A stretch of DNA of 64,000 nt from an uncultured Clostridia bacterium (lineage in GTDB: Bacteria > Bacillota > Clostridia > Oscillospirales > Acutalibacteraceae), in assembly GCA_947625785.1 (NCBI GenBank), contig CANQPS010000001.1, positions 1-64,000 of the forward strand, read 5' to 3'. The notes below the pieces were generated by a model. It was not told the origin of the DNA and ran no database searches. It saw nothing but the letters and a program-made list of their open reading frames with translations. This document shows, piece by piece, positions 17,944 through 26,089 of this stretch (within the stretch, counting starts at the first letter, position 1; the number at the start of each line of letters is the position of its first letter). The position numbers were made by a program, and so were the translations under genes.

Positions 17944-20133
17944 ATGGATAATAAATACACCGGAAAAAGACTTGACGGTAGATACGAAATCCGTGAGTTA
18001 ATAGGTGTAGGTGGTATGGCAACTGTTTATAAGGCTTATGATACAGTAGATGATTGTACGGTTGCTATTAAAATACTCAAAGAAGAATTTTCCAGTAATG
18101 AAGAATTTGTTCGCAGATTTCAAAATGAATCGAAAGCAATAGCCGTACTTTCTCACCCGAATATAGTAAAAGTTTTTGATGTTAGTTTTGGTGATAAAAT
18201 ACAATATATTGTTATGGAGTATATAGATGGAATTACCTTAAAAGAATATATAAATCAACAAAAGGTAATCCAATGGAGTGAAGCAGTACATTTTACTGTT
18301 CAAATACTTAAAGCCTTGCAGCACGCCCACGATAAAGGGATTATTCATAGAGATATAAAGCCACAAAATATTATGTTGTTACAGGACGGAAGAATAAAAG
18401 TTACTGATTTTGGTATAGCAAGATTTTCCAATAAAGAAACAAGAACTATGACCGATAAGGCAATAGGTTCTGTACATTATATAGCACCGGAACAGGCGAG
18501 AGGTGATGTGACAGACGGCAAAACAGATATTTATTCTGTTGGCGTAATGCTTTATGAAATGATTACAGGTAAATTGCCGTTTGAAGCGGATAATGCCGTC
18601 TCGGTTGCTATTATGCAGCTGCAAACAGACCCGCAAACCCCTAAGTCTATAAATCCTTCTATACCCGATGGTCTTGAAGAAATCACACTTAAAGCTATGC
18701 AGAAAGAACCAAGGCAAAGATATGCAAGTGCTGATGAAATGTTAAACGCTATTGAAATGTTCAGACAAAATCCTACAATGAGATTTCAATATAGATATTT
18801 TGCAGACGATACGCCAACAAAATATGTCAGTAATTCCGGTATAACAAGTCATAGTGATAATACAAATCAGCTTTATGATAATAGCTATGATGATAATTAT
18901 GCAAATGATGTAAATGCTAAACCAAGATTTCCCGCAACAAAAATTGCTGTTGGTGTTACCATTGCGTTTTTAATAACGGTTATTGTTTTTGGTTTTATAA
19001 TATTGCTCAAAGGCTGCGAGAGTGCCGGCGTAGATGATGTTGATGTGCCTAATTTGATAGGATTTAAATATACAGATGTTATATCAAATGGCAGTTATTC
19101 ATTTGATTTTGAACCTGTATTTAAATATGACGGCAGCAAACCTGACGGTGTAATTCTTGACCAAAGTCCGACGGCTGATTCCGGAAAACAAATTAAGGCT
19201 ACAAGTACTATTACATTAACGGTAAACAGTATTTCCGCAACTGTAAAAGTTCCTAATATAGTAGGATTAACTGAGAGTGCTGCAATAACAAAATTAGGAA
19301 ACGAAAATTTAATCTATGTTGTTGAGAGAGTTTACAGTGACGATGTTCCAAAGGGAAATGTTATGAATTGTGCTCCGCAGGAAGGCGAAACCGTTCAGGT
19401 TGGTACAACCATAGCTATTAGAGTAAGCGATGGTCCAAAACCAAAAGATGTTTTAATTCCGAATGACTTGATAGGTAAAGAGTATAATATTGTTGAAGCT
19501 CGATTGAATGACTTAAATTTGACAGTTGTAAGAGAAGATGTAGAAAATAACGATTATGATGAAGGTTTAGTAGTTGGAATAGACCCTGTTCAAGGGGCTT
19601 TGGTAAAAGAGGGTTATGTTGTAACCGTAAAAGTAAGCAAGGGCGGTATGAAAGAAAGAACAGCCTATATTGATATTGATATGCCAACGGAAATAACGGA
19701 TTTTGTCGAAATGACAATAGAAGTTGATGGTATCTTGGTTGAAACAAAAACTATAAGACCTGTTTATTCGGAAAATTATACATTTGAGCTAACAGGCAGA
19801 AAAGGCAGCAATATAGTTTATGTATATCTTGACGGTTCAGAGTATAGAAGATATAAAGTGAATTTTGATACACCTACGCCTACTAAGAGTGTGTTAGTCA
19901 GAAATGAATATGTTCCTCCTGTAACAAGCGACCCGGATAATCCAGACGACCCTGATAATCCTGATGACCCGGATAATCCTGATGACCCGGATAATCCTGA
20001 TGACCCAGACAATCCAGACAACCCTGATAACCCTGATAATCCAGACGACCCAGACAATCCAGATAATCCAGATAATCCTGATGAACCAGATAATTCTGAT
20101 AATCCTGATAACTCTGATGACTCTGATTATTAA
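17944..20133 (+). CDS. prkC: PASTA-domain serine/threonine kinase PrkC with repetitive extracellular tail
   Basis: 729 residues. The cytoplasmic kinase domain (about 10-275) has GVGGMATVY, catalytic HRDIKPQN, DFGIARF and the APEQARG activation-segment end. A single membrane segment (about 334-355) leads to three extracellular PASTA repeats (about 366-430, 432-499, 502-566). In Bacillus such domains bind muropeptides and signal germination and wall growth. A further roughly 95-residue beta domain and a tail of DPDNPD-type repeats (about 663-729) extend beyond the usual PrkC end. The ATG start has a GGAG site. The kinase is complete; the tail is the unusual part. Confidence 0.95.
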   Translation: MDNKYTGKRLDGRYEIRELIGVGGMATVYKAYDTVDDCTVAIKILKEEFSSNEEFVRRFQNESKAIAVLSHPNIVKVFDVSFGDKIQYIVMEYIDGITLKEYINQQKVIQWSEAVHFTVQILKALQHAHDKGIIHRDIKPQNIMLLQDGRIKVTDFGIARFSNKETRTMTDKAIGSVHYIAPEQARGDVTDGKTDIYSVGVMLYEMITGKLPFEADNAVSVAIMQLQTDPQTPKSINPSIPDGLEEITLKAMQKEPRQRYASADEMLNAIEMFRQNPTMRFQYRYFADDTPTKYVSNSGITSHSDNTNQLYDNSYDDNYANDVNAKPRFPATKIAVGVTIAFLITVIVFGFIILLKGCESAGVDDVDVPNLIGFKYTDVISNGSYSFDFEPVFKYDGSKPDGVILDQSPTADSGKQIKATSTITLTVNSISATVKVPNIVGLTESAAITKLGNENLIYVVERVYSDDVPKGNVMNCAPQEGETVQVGTTIAIRVSDGPKPKDVLIPNDLIGKEYNIVEARLNDLNLTVVREDVENNDYDEGLVVGIDPVQGALVKEGYVVTVKVSKGGMKERTAYIDIDMPTEITDFVEMTIEVDGILVETKTIRPVYSENYTFELTGRKGSNIVYVYLDGSEYRRYKVNFDTPTPTKSVLVRNEYVPPVTSDPDNPDDPDNPDDPDNPDDPDNPDDPDNPDNPDNPDNPDDPDNPDNPDNPDEPDNSDNPDNSDDSDY
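19930..20130 (+). repeat. Short tandem repeats encoding an Asp-Pro-Asp-Asn tail in PrkC
   Basis: About 200 bases of imperfect 9- to 12-base units (gayCCNGAYAAY-like) encode PDNPD, DDPDNP and later PDNSD units. Third-base variation between copies shows the repeat is old or selected at protein level rather than a fresh slippage product. The result is an extremely acidic, Pro-rich extracellular tail. Confidence 0.85.
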
Positions 20134-20169
20134 ATAATATTATTATAGAAAATATTTAAGGTGTAAATT

Positions 20170-21054
20170 TTGTTATCAGAAGCGTTAGTTGTAAAAGGTA
20201 TCGGTGGTTTCTATTATGCTGAAACCGCCGATACTTCAATATATGAGTGTAAGGCAAGAGGGGTTTTCAGGAAAAAAGGATTATCACCTAATGTCGGGGA
20301 TAGGGTGAAAATTTCAGTCCAAAAGGATGGATATGCTGCAATAGAAGAAATTTGTACAAGAAAAAATACTCTTACAAGACCGCCTATGTCTAATATAGAT
20401 AATCTTGTAATCGTTGTATCTGTCGCACAGCCAAATTACAATACTCTTATAATTGATAAAATGATTGCGGCGGCAGAACTTAAAAAGATTGAGCCTATAA
20501 TTGTTATCAGTAAATCAGATTTGGGTGATACTAAACAGGTTAAAGAGATTTATGAAAATATAGGCATTAAAATATTTGAATTTTCTAAATATGATACCGG
20601 CAATATCCACGATATAAAAAAATTATTTAAAAATAAGATAACAGCATTTACGGGTAATACAGGTGTTGGCAAATCAACTCTTTTAAATATATTGTATCCC
20701 GAATTTAACCTTGAAACAGGTGAAATAAGTCAAAAACTTGGTCGTGGCCGTCATACCACAAGACATATTGAACTTTATAAAATTGAAGGTGGATATGTTG
20801 CAGATACACCGGGATTTTCCACCGTTGATATAGAGAGATATGAGTTAATTAAAAAAGATGAAATTCAATACTGTTTCAGAGAGTTTAGTGATTATATAGG
20901 TAAATGTAAGTTTTCGTCTTGTATGCATATTTGTGAAAAGGGCTGTGCGGTGTTGGAAGCATTATCAGAAAATAAAATTAATAAATCGAGGCATAATAGC
21001 TATGTATCAATGTATAACGAGGTTAAAGATATTAAAGAATGGAATTTAAAATGA
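20170..21054 (+). CDS. rsgA: Ribosome small-subunit-dependent GTPase RsgA
   Basis: 294 residues. It acts in late 30S assembly, hydrolysing GTP on the ribosome. An N-terminal OB fold is followed by a circularly permuted GTPase with G4 (SKSD, about 117-120) before G1 (GNTGVGKST, about 162-170) and G3 (DTPG, about 217-220). The C-terminal zinc knuckle uses the CREF...CKFSSCMHICEKGC cysteines and His. The start is TTG at 20170 with an AAGGTG site. The rpe gene that follows rsgA in Bacillus is missing; thiN overlaps by 4 bases. Confidence 0.95.
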   Translation: MLSEALVVKGIGGFYYAETADTSIYECKARGVFRKKGLSPNVGDRVKISVQKDGYAAIEEICTRKNTLTRPPMSNIDNLVIVVSVAQPNYNTLIIDKMIAAAELKKIEPIIVISKSDLGDTKQVKEIYENIGIKIFEFSKYDTGNIHDIKKLFKNKITAFTGNTGVGKSTLLNILYPEFNLETGEISQKLGRGRHTTRHIELYKIEGGYVADTPGFSTVDIERYELIKKDEIQYCFREFSDYIGKCKFSSCMHICEKGCAVLEALSENKINKSRHNSYVSMYNEVKDIKEWNLK

Positions 21055-21677
21055 ACAGATGTATTATTTTGGGTGCATCTCCGATATATGACTATGATTA
21101 TATAAATAAATATATAAAAAAAGAAGATTTTATAGTTTGTGCAGACGGCGGTGTAAATCTTGCGGAAAAACTAAATAAATCTCCAAATTTAATAATTGGA
21201 GATTTTGATTCTTATAAAGATAATATTAACTGCGATTGCGAAATTATAAACCTGCCAACCGAAAAAGATGATACAGACCTGATGTATTGTATTAAAGAGT
21301 GTATTTATAGGGGATATAAAGATTTTTTAATTTTCGGGGCATTGGGAGGACGGATTGACCATATATACGGAAATTTATGTGTATTGAATTTTTGCTTTGA
21401 ACATTGTTGTAATGCCGTTCTTATTGATAATAAAAATATTGTCAAAATTCTATCTAATGGTATTAATAGATTTGATAATATGGTTAAAAGTCAAATATCA
21501 TTTTTTCCATTTGGTTGTAGTGAATGTATTGTTAATTATAGTGGCTTCAAATATGGGGGAAATAATATTAGGCTTAGTATAGATTATCCTATGGGTATAA
21601 GTAATGAGATAGTCAGTAGTTATGCCTGTTTAGAAGTACTTCAAGGAAAAGTAATTTCAATTATTTCTTATGATTAA
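21051..21677 (+). CDS. thiN: Thiamine diphosphokinase
   Basis: 208 residues from ATG 21051, which overlaps the rsgA stop as ATGA; an in-frame ATG at 21039 is the alternative start. It converts thiamine to thiamine diphosphate using ATP. Family motifs are visible: ADGG with GDFDS in the N-terminal half, EKDDTDLMYC, and GALGGRIDH. The gene order prkC-rsgA-(rpe)-thiN matches Bacillus except for the lost rpe. Confidence 0.92.
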   Translation: MNRCIILGASPIYDYDYINKYIKKEDFIVCADGGVNLAEKLNKSPNLIIGDFDSYKDNINCDCEIINLPTEKDDTDLMYCIKECIYRGYKDFLIFGALGGRIDHIYGNLCVLNFCFEHCCNAVLIDNKNIVKILSNGINRFDNMVKSQISFFPFGCSECIVNYSGFKYGGNNIRLSIDYPMGISNEIVSSYACLEVLQGKVISIISYD

Positions 21678-21771
21678 GTAACAAAAAATCAATGTTTGTA
21701 TATTATGTAATATAGGTGTTTTGATAAGACCGTCTATACTTAATTACTGAACTTTTGGTGGTGTTACTCTT

Positions 21772-21918
21772 ATGTCTAAACATAAAAATTCAAGCAGCGG
21801 CAAATGTTGTCTTGCTTTTGGGGCGGGTCTTATTATATCTTGCCTTTTGACCGAGAAGGTTATAATTATAATAACAGCAATTATAATTATACTTCTTGCA
21901 ATTGCTGTATGTAAGTAG
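21772..21918 (+). CDS. Small single-span membrane protein upstream of spoVM
   Basis: 48 residues, ATG at 21772; the nearest upstream site is GGTGGTG, about 7 bases away. A short Lys/Ser-rich head with a Cys pair (residues 12-13) precedes two hydrophobic stretches that together may form one long or two tight membrane segments (about 14-26 and 30-46). It is followed after 17 bases by spoVM. I do not recognise a family. Conserved placement beside a sporulation peptide would suggest a spore-envelope role, but that is inference; the clear start, stop and spacing support a real gene. Confidence 0.55.
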   Translation: MSKHKNSSSGKCCLAFGAGLIISCLLTEKVIIIITAIIIILLAIAVCK

Positions 21919-21935
21919 AATAGGAGGTAGTTGAT

Positions 21936-22028
21936 ATGAAATTTGTTGTAGTAGATAATCCTAAGTTTTGGAGCTTTTTTCTTAGAAAATGGTTTAAAAT
22001 CAAAAAACTTAATCTTACACAACAATAA
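21936..22028 (+). CDS. spoVM: SpoVM-like sporulation peptide
   Basis: 30 residues, ATG at 21936 with a perfect AGGAGG site 9 bases upstream. The peptide begins MKFVVVDNPKF, matching B. subtilis SpoVM (26 residues, MKFYTIKLPKF start) in Met-Lys-Phe, Pro9 and Lys10-Phe11; a Trp/Phe/Leu amphipathic stretch and a basic end follow. SpoVM lies flat on the convex forespore membrane and anchors SpoIVA at the base of the coat. In Bacillus it directly follows thiN, as here apart from the inserted 48-codon gene; rpmB, next in Bacillus, is absent. It is strong evidence for a sporulating lineage. Confidence 0.85.
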   Translation: MKFVVVDNPKFWSFFLRKWFKIKKLNLTQQ

Positions 22029-22035
22029 ATACAAT

Positions 22036-22070
22036 AATAGCCCAATCTCCGTAAACGAGATTGGGCTATT
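22036..22070. terminator. Bidirectional terminator between spoVM and the Rrf2 gene
   Basis: A perfect 14-bp stem (22036-22049 with 22057-22070) and 7-base loop sits between convergent genes, only 1 base past the rrf2 stop. It has T-rich flanks on both sides. Confidence 0.85.
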
Positions 22071-22071
22071 A

Positions 22072-22509
22072 TTATATAACATAATCATTTGCATATAAAT
22101 TTTTTTGTTGATTTATAAGGTCTTGTAATGTTATATTATCAAGATATTCACATATTACACGATTAAGACCTTGCCAGAGTGGAAGAGTTATACATTCATC
22201 TTTTCTTTCGCAGGTATTTGGTTCATAGTCTAAGCAAGCAACAGGAGCAAGACTGCCTTCTGTAATTCTTAATATATGTCCAACGGTATATTTATCGGGG
22301 GTTTGAGAAAGCATATATCCTCCTTGAAATCCTCTGTTTGTTTTTAAAATATCTGTCTTATTTAGTATAGAAACAATCTGTTCAAGATATTTTTTTGAAA
22401 TACCTTGCCTCTCGGCAATATCCTTTAAAGCTATATACCCATCGTTACTATGTTCTGCAAGGTCTAAAAGCATACGCAGGGCATAGCGTCCACGAGTTGA
22501 TATTTTCAT
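22072..22509 (-). CDS. Rrf2-family transcriptional regulator with iron-sulfur-type cysteines
   Basis: 145 residues. The N-terminal winged helix-turn-helix (about 1-60) has the family signature MKISTRGRYALRML and the recognition region GISKKYLEQI. Three cysteines (C92-x7-C100-x5-C106) occupy the loop that holds the [Fe-S] cluster in IscR/NsrR relatives, so redox or iron-sulfur sensing is likely. No iscS/iscU genes lie next to it, unlike the usual isc arrangement, so its target cannot be deduced here; CymR-type cysteine control is the alternative. The start ATG has a weak upstream site. Confidence 0.88.
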   Translation of the reverse strand: MKISTRGRYALRMLLDLAEHSNDGYIALKDIAERQGISKKYLEQIVSILNKTDILKTNRGFQGGYMLSQTPDKYTVGHILRITEGSLAPVACLDYEPNTCERKDECITLPLWQGLNRVICEYLDNITLQDLINQQKNLYANDYVI

Positions 22510-22627
22510 TTACAGCACCTACTTTAATTTTTATTGAGATAACTAATACATATAATAACATATATTTAGTAGGTTTTCAAGTATAAAATTTATTTTGAAT
22601 TTATTTTAAAGTTGCAAAAAATTTCTC

Positions 22628-22656
22628 GTGACAAAAGTGCTAAAAGATTGTATAAT
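22628..22656 (+). promoter_or_regulatory. Promoter of the 22734 gene
   Basis: GTGACA (22628-22633) and TATAAT (22651-22656) with a 17-base spacer. Confidence 0.5.
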
Positions 22657-22733
22657 TAAAGATATTAGCATATAAATAGGTTCATTATACTTGGTATGTT
22701 TATTTTAATAAATTAAAACAGGAGTGGTTTATT

Positions 22734-23522
22734 TTGCAAAAAAAAGCCTTTGGTATTATTAATGATAAAGTGGGCAAGACTTTAACTGAAAGAGGTTTTA
22801 TTTCTCAAAAGGTAAAAAGTGAAAATACTGACGAACTTGTATCTTTATATACAAGCGAACACGCAGCTTACAGCGTTATATACTATACAAAAAGAAAAAG
22901 AGTAGATTTGCGTCTTTGTCAAATGACCGAAGATGGTCCCGATAACGATTGGAAAACTTTGGCGGATTGGATGTTCGATGCCGAACTTGACGGAGAAAAA
23001 GAAGCTAATAGTATAGGAAATGATTTCGTTGATATTATAGTAGGTCCGTCTAAGCTGGTCAATTCCTTTGCCAAAAAGAAAAAAGGCAATAACGAAACAA
23101 ATGTAACTTCTCTTTTTCTGGCAAACAGATTTGCAAATATGTTTCCTGAAATTAAATCTGAAATTCAGTTTGAAAAGGAACATTATTCCGATTTCAGAGC
23201 AGTTACCTTTACAAAAGAAAAAATTTTGCCGAGAGTTCAAGCTATGATTAAAACTGCTAATAAAAACGATTTGTTAAAGTTTGGTAAGTTTATTAACGAT
23301 ATGTATGATGGTGCAGATGCTGATTCAAGAGCCTTAATTATGATGCTGATTATGAACTCGATAGATGATGTACAGGTCAGAGAAAATATATATGAAGGCT
23401 TAACACCAAATATACTGAAAATAGCCAAAGAATCTTATAAATTAAAAAATAAAAAGTTTAAACCTGAAAAGAAAAAGAAACAACCAAGATATGTAGCCGA
23501 TACTTTGAATGCTAAAAGATAA
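22734..23522 (+). CDS. Conserved-looking protein of unknown function
   Basis: 262 residues; the start is TTG at 22734, with an AGGAGTGG site 8 bases upstream. It is soluble, with no signal peptide, membrane segment or recognised catalytic motif. The N-terminal half is mixed alpha/beta with many charged residues. A helical C-terminal half (about 160-235) ends in a very basic Lys-rich tail (KNKKFKPEKKKKQP), suggesting nucleic-acid or ribosome contact. It stands alone with its own promoter between the Rrf2 gene and the ribosomal protein cluster. I do not recognise the family. Confidence 0.7.
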   Translation: MQKKAFGIINDKVGKTLTERGFISQKVKSENTDELVSLYTSEHAAYSVIYYTKRKRVDLRLCQMTEDGPDNDWKTLADWMFDAELDGEKEANSIGNDFVDIIVGPSKLVNSFAKKKKGNNETNVTSLFLANRFANMFPEIKSEIQFEKEHYSDFRAVTFTKEKILPRVQAMIKTANKNDLLKFGKFINDMYDGADADSRALIMMLIMNSIDDVQVRENIYEGLTPNILKIAKESYKLKNKKFKPEKKKKQPRYVADTLNAKR

Positions 23523-23577
23523 CAGATTAAATAAACAAAAATTTGGCCTCTAAAGCTAAAAATATACAAAAAAACAC

Positions 23578-23607
23578 TTGACGAAATATACTATATTATG
23601 GTATAGT
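23578..23607 (+). promoter_or_regulatory. Promoter of rpmG-secE-nusG-rplK-rplA
   Basis: TTGACG (23578-23583), 18-base spacer, TATAGT (23602-23607). The leader then contains a short CCTC/GAGG hairpin (near 23615-23627) followed by seven T residues, which could act as a weak attenuator before rpmG. Confidence 0.6.
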
Positions 23608-23694
23608 AATATTACCTCAAAAAGAGGCCTATTTTTTTGTGCCATTTTAGAGGGAGGCTAAAATAATTCCGCATTATCGGGAGGTGCCGTCATT

Positions 23695-23844
23695 ATGAGA
23701 ATTAAAATTACACTAGCCTGCACAGAGTGCAAACAACGCAATTTCAACACTATGAAAAACAAAAAAAATGACCCAGACAGACTTGAGATGAATAAGTATT
23801 GCAGATTTTGCAAAAAACATACTCTTCACAAGGAAACAAAGTAA
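23695..23844 (+). CDS. rpmG: 50S ribosomal protein L33
   Basis: 49 residues, normal for L33. Two zinc-binding pairs, C9-x2-C12 and C36-x2-C39, mark the zinc-containing form. The sequence [12 protein letters not shown] and [11 protein letters not shown] are family hallmarks. The ATG has a GGGAGGTG site upstream. It heads the classic rpmG-secE-nusG order. Confidence 0.95.
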   Translation: MRIKITLACTECKQRNFNTMKNKKNDPDRLEMNKYCRFCKKHTLHKETK

Positions 23845-23865
23845 TCTATACGGGAGGGAAAATTT

Positions 23866-24087
23866 ATGGCTGAAAAAGTTTCAGATAAAAAAACAAATGT
23901 TTTCTCACGCATAGGTAAATTCTTTCGTGATACTAAAAGCGAAATCAAAAAAATTGTATGGCCTACACCAAAGGCTACTACAAAAAATTTGGGCATAGTA
24001 CTTGCTATGATTGTTATAATCGGTTTGATTGTATACGGTCTTGATTCAGGTTTGTATGCCTTGCTCGGTCTGATAATGGCAATGTAG
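23866..24087 (+). CDS. secE: Preprotein translocase subunit SecE
   Basis: 73 residues, the short single-span form normal in Gram-positives. A conserved amphipathic segment (EIKKIVWPTPKAT, about 26-38) precedes one membrane helix (about 42-66). It is part of the SecYEG protein-export channel. The ATG follows a GGGAGG site, and nusG comes 22 bases later. Confidence 0.94.
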   Translation: MAEKVSDKKTNVFSRIGKFFRDTKSEIKKIVWPTPKATTKNLGIVLAMIVIIGLIVYGLDSGLYALLGLIMAM

Positions 24088-24109
24088 CTAATTTTAAAGG
24101 AGGAAAATT

Positions 24110-24661
24110 ATGTCGGACAATGTTGAAGCACTATATGAAGAAGTGTTAGAACCGATGTGGTATGTTGTCCATACTTATTCAGGATATGAAAATAAAGTGG
24201 CATCTAACCTCGAAACAACTGTAAGAAACCGTAACTTAGGTCACCTTATACAAGAGGTAAGAGTTCCTACTGAAAAAGTAACTGAAATTAAGGATAATAA
24301 ATCACACGAAGTTGAAAGAAAAATTTTCCCTGGTTACGTTTTTGTCAAAATGGTGATGAATGACGATTCTTGGTATGTAGTCCGTAATATAAGGGGCTGT
24401 ACGGGTTTCGTCGGACCAGAATCTAAGCCGGAACCACTCTCAGAAAGTGAGGCTCTGAGTTTAGGTATCGAAACAAAATCAGTAGAGGTTACTTACAAAG
24501 TCGGAGATGTTGTACGAATTAATGAAGGTATCTTTGAAGACCGTGAGGGAGTCGTACGAGAAATCAACTTTGAAGAAAATCGTGTTCGTGTAACAGTATC
24601 AATGTTCGGACGCGAAACACCGGTTGAACTTGAACTAAATCAAGTTGAACCGTTTGAGTAA
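24110..24661 (+). CDS. nusG: Transcription termination/antitermination factor NusG
   Basis: 183 residues. NGN domain (about 15-120) with WYVVHTYSGYE and FPGYVFVKM, then a KOW domain (about 130-180) containing VGDVVRINEGIFEDREGVV. It binds RNA polymerase beta-prime/beta, tuning pausing and coupling to the ribosome. A short N-terminal extension (about 14 residues) precedes the family core. Its AGGAGG site is strong. Confidence 0.95.
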   Translation: MSDNVEALYEEVLEPMWYVVHTYSGYENKVASNLETTVRNRNLGHLIQEVRVPTEKVTEIKDNKSHEVERKIFPGYVFVKMVMNDDSWYVVRNIRGCTGFVGPESKPEPLSESEALSLGIETKSVEVTYKVGDVVRINEGIFEDREGVVREINFEENRVRVTVSMFGRETPVELELNQVEPFE

Positions 24662-24714
24662 TTAACAGACAACAAGGAATATTACTTGCTGTCATTTAAG
24701 GGAATTTTTCCCGT

Positions 24715-24763
24715 GTGGGAGGAATGAAAAATAAATTTTATAATTGTCATTCCGTATTACCAC
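24715..24763 (+). promoter_or_regulatory. Putative ribosomal protein L1 binding hairpin before rplK
   Basis: GTGG (24715-24718) pairs with CCAC (24760-24763). An asymmetric internal loop (GA against GTATTA) leads to a second helix GGAATG/CATTCC. The same architecture recurs before rplA. It resembles the L1 target that autoregulates L11-L1 operons by mimicking 23S rRNA. The element ends 22 bases before the rplK start codon. Confidence 0.5.
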
Positions 24764-24785
24764 AAATTTTGGAGGTGCAAATAAA

Positions 24786-25211
24786 ATGGCTCAAAAGGTT
24801 ACAGGCTATATTAAGCTACAAATACCTGCTGGAAAAGCTACACCAGCACCACCTGTTGGCCCGGCTCTTGGTCAGCACGGTGTAAATATTATGGCTTTTA
24901 CAAAGGAATTTAACGAGCGTACAAAAAATGATGTAGGTCTTATAATTCCGGTCGTAATAACAGTTTATGCAGACCGTTCTTTCACATTTGTTACAAAGAC
25001 ACCACCTGCAGCTGTATTGCTTAAAAAGGCTTGCGGAATCGAAAGCGGTTCCGGAGTACCTAATAAAACTAAGGTTGCTCAGGTTACTAAGGAACAAATC
25101 AGAAAGATTGCAGAACAAAAAATGCCCGACCTTAATGCGTCAAGCGTAGAAACTGCTATGAGTATGGTTGCAGGAACAGCTCGTAGTATGGGTATAACAG
25201 TTATTGATTGA
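24786..25211 (+). CDS. rplK: 50S ribosomal protein L11
   Basis: 141 residues from ATG 24786, chosen because GGAGGTG lies 10 bases upstream and [20 protein letters not shown] is the canonical start. It builds the GTPase-associated centre of the 50S subunit. The [13 protein letters not shown] segment (about 20-32) and the C-terminal rRNA-binding GTARSMGI motif are intact. Its stop is 57 bases before the rplA start, with a regulatory-looking hairpin in between. Confidence 0.96.
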   Translation: MAQKVTGYIKLQIPAGKATPAPPVGPALGQHGVNIMAFTKEFNERTKNDVGLIIPVVITVYADRSFTFVTKTPPAAVLLKKACGIESGSGVPNKTKVAQVTKEQIRKIAEQKMPDLNASSVETAMSMVAGTARSMGITVID

Positions 25212-25220
25212 TTAACCCGA

Positions 25221-25247
25221 GTGGGAGGATAACTCCGATTTTACCAC
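25221..25247 (+). promoter_or_regulatory. Second putative L1 binding hairpin, before rplA
   Basis: GTGG (25221-25224) pairs with CCAC (25244-25247), with a GA/GATTTTA internal loop and inner GGA/TCC helix capped by TAAC. It is a compact version of the hairpin before rplK and ends 20 bases before the TTG start of rplA. Confidence 0.5.
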
Positions 25248-25267
25248 TTAACAGGGAGGAAAAACCA

Positions 25268-25963
25268 TTGAAACACGGTAAAAAATATGTTGATAATTCA
25301 AAACTTATCGACAAGTCAAAAGTATATGACACAAATGAAGCTCTTGCTCTTTGTGTGAAAACATCAACTGCTAAGTTTGATGAAACAGTAGAAGTACACA
25401 TTAAATTGGGCGTAGATAGCCGTCACGCAGACCAACAAGTTCGTGGCGCTATTGTACTTCCTAATGGTACAGGTAAAAATGTCAGAGTTCTTGCTATTTG
25501 TAAGGGCGATAATGTAAAGCTCGCCCAAGAAGCAGGCGCTGAATTTGTAGGTGCTGAGGAATTTACAACAAAAATTCAATCAGAAGGTTGGATGGATTTT
25601 GATGTGCTTATAACAACACCAGATATGATGGGACTTGTTGGTCGTCTTGGTAAGGTGCTTGGCCCTCGTGGACTTATGCCAAACCCAAAAGCCGGTACAG
25701 TTACACCTGATATTGCTAAGGCTGTTAAAGATGCTAAGGCAGGTAAGATTGAATACCGTCTTGATAAGACTAATATTATTCACTGTCCAATCGGTAAGGC
25801 TTCATTCGGCGTTGAAAAGTTACAAGAAAATTTTGACACACTTTTAGGTGCTGTTATTAAGGCTAAACCTGCTGCTGCAAAGGGTCAATATATTAAATCC
25901 TGTGCCGTAGCATCAACAATGGGACCAAGTGTTCGTATTAATCCGGCTAAATTCGGTGCTTAA
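25268..25963 (+). CDS. rplA: 50S ribosomal protein L1
   Basis: 231 residues from TTG 25268; AGGGAGG upstream and the canonical KHGKKYVD start fix this choice. It forms the mobile L1 stalk at the E site and in many bacteria represses its own operon. Conserved [20 protein letters not shown] (about 125-144) is intact. It ends the rpmG-rplA unit, closed by a terminator. Confidence 0.96.
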   Translation: MKHGKKYVDNSKLIDKSKVYDTNEALALCVKTSTAKFDETVEVHIKLGVDSRHADQQVRGAIVLPNGTGKNVRVLAICKGDNVKLAQEAGAEFVGAEEFTTKIQSEGWMDFDVLITTPDMMGLVGRLGKVLGPRGLMPNPKAGTVTPDIAKAVKDAKAGKIEYRLDKTNIIHCPIGKASFGVEKLQENFDTLLGAVIKAKPAAAKGQYIKSCAVASTMGPSVRINPAKFGA

Positions 25964-25977
25964 TTAAAGATTATTAA

Positions 25978-26014
25978 AAGGCTTTTGAGATGCTGTCTTA
26001 AAAGCCTTATTTTA
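25978..26014 (+). terminator. Terminator after rplA
   Basis: A 13-bp stem (25978-25990 with 25996-26008, one G-T pair) and TATTTTATT tail. Confidence 0.85.
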
Positions 26015-26054
26015 TTATTTATAAAAGAAAAATTTAAAATTTTGTAAAAAATAC

Positions 26055-26083
26055 TTGACTTTTAAATTAAAATATGATAACAT
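26055..26083 (+). promoter_or_regulatory. Promoter of rplJ-rplL
   Basis: TTGACT (26055-26060), 17-base spacer, TAACAT (26078-26083). Confidence 0.6.
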
Positions 26084-26089
26084 ATAAGA

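Noticed and set aside
19418..20057. Minus-strand frames opposite prkC, including a Gly-Ser-Leu repeat frame
   Set aside because: The repeat frame is the mirror of the PDNPD-coding repeat and has no start signals.
23545..23629. GGCCTCT/AGAGGCC pairing as a long regulatory stem before rpmG
   Set aside because: The arms flank the promoter, so they would not both be in one transcript.
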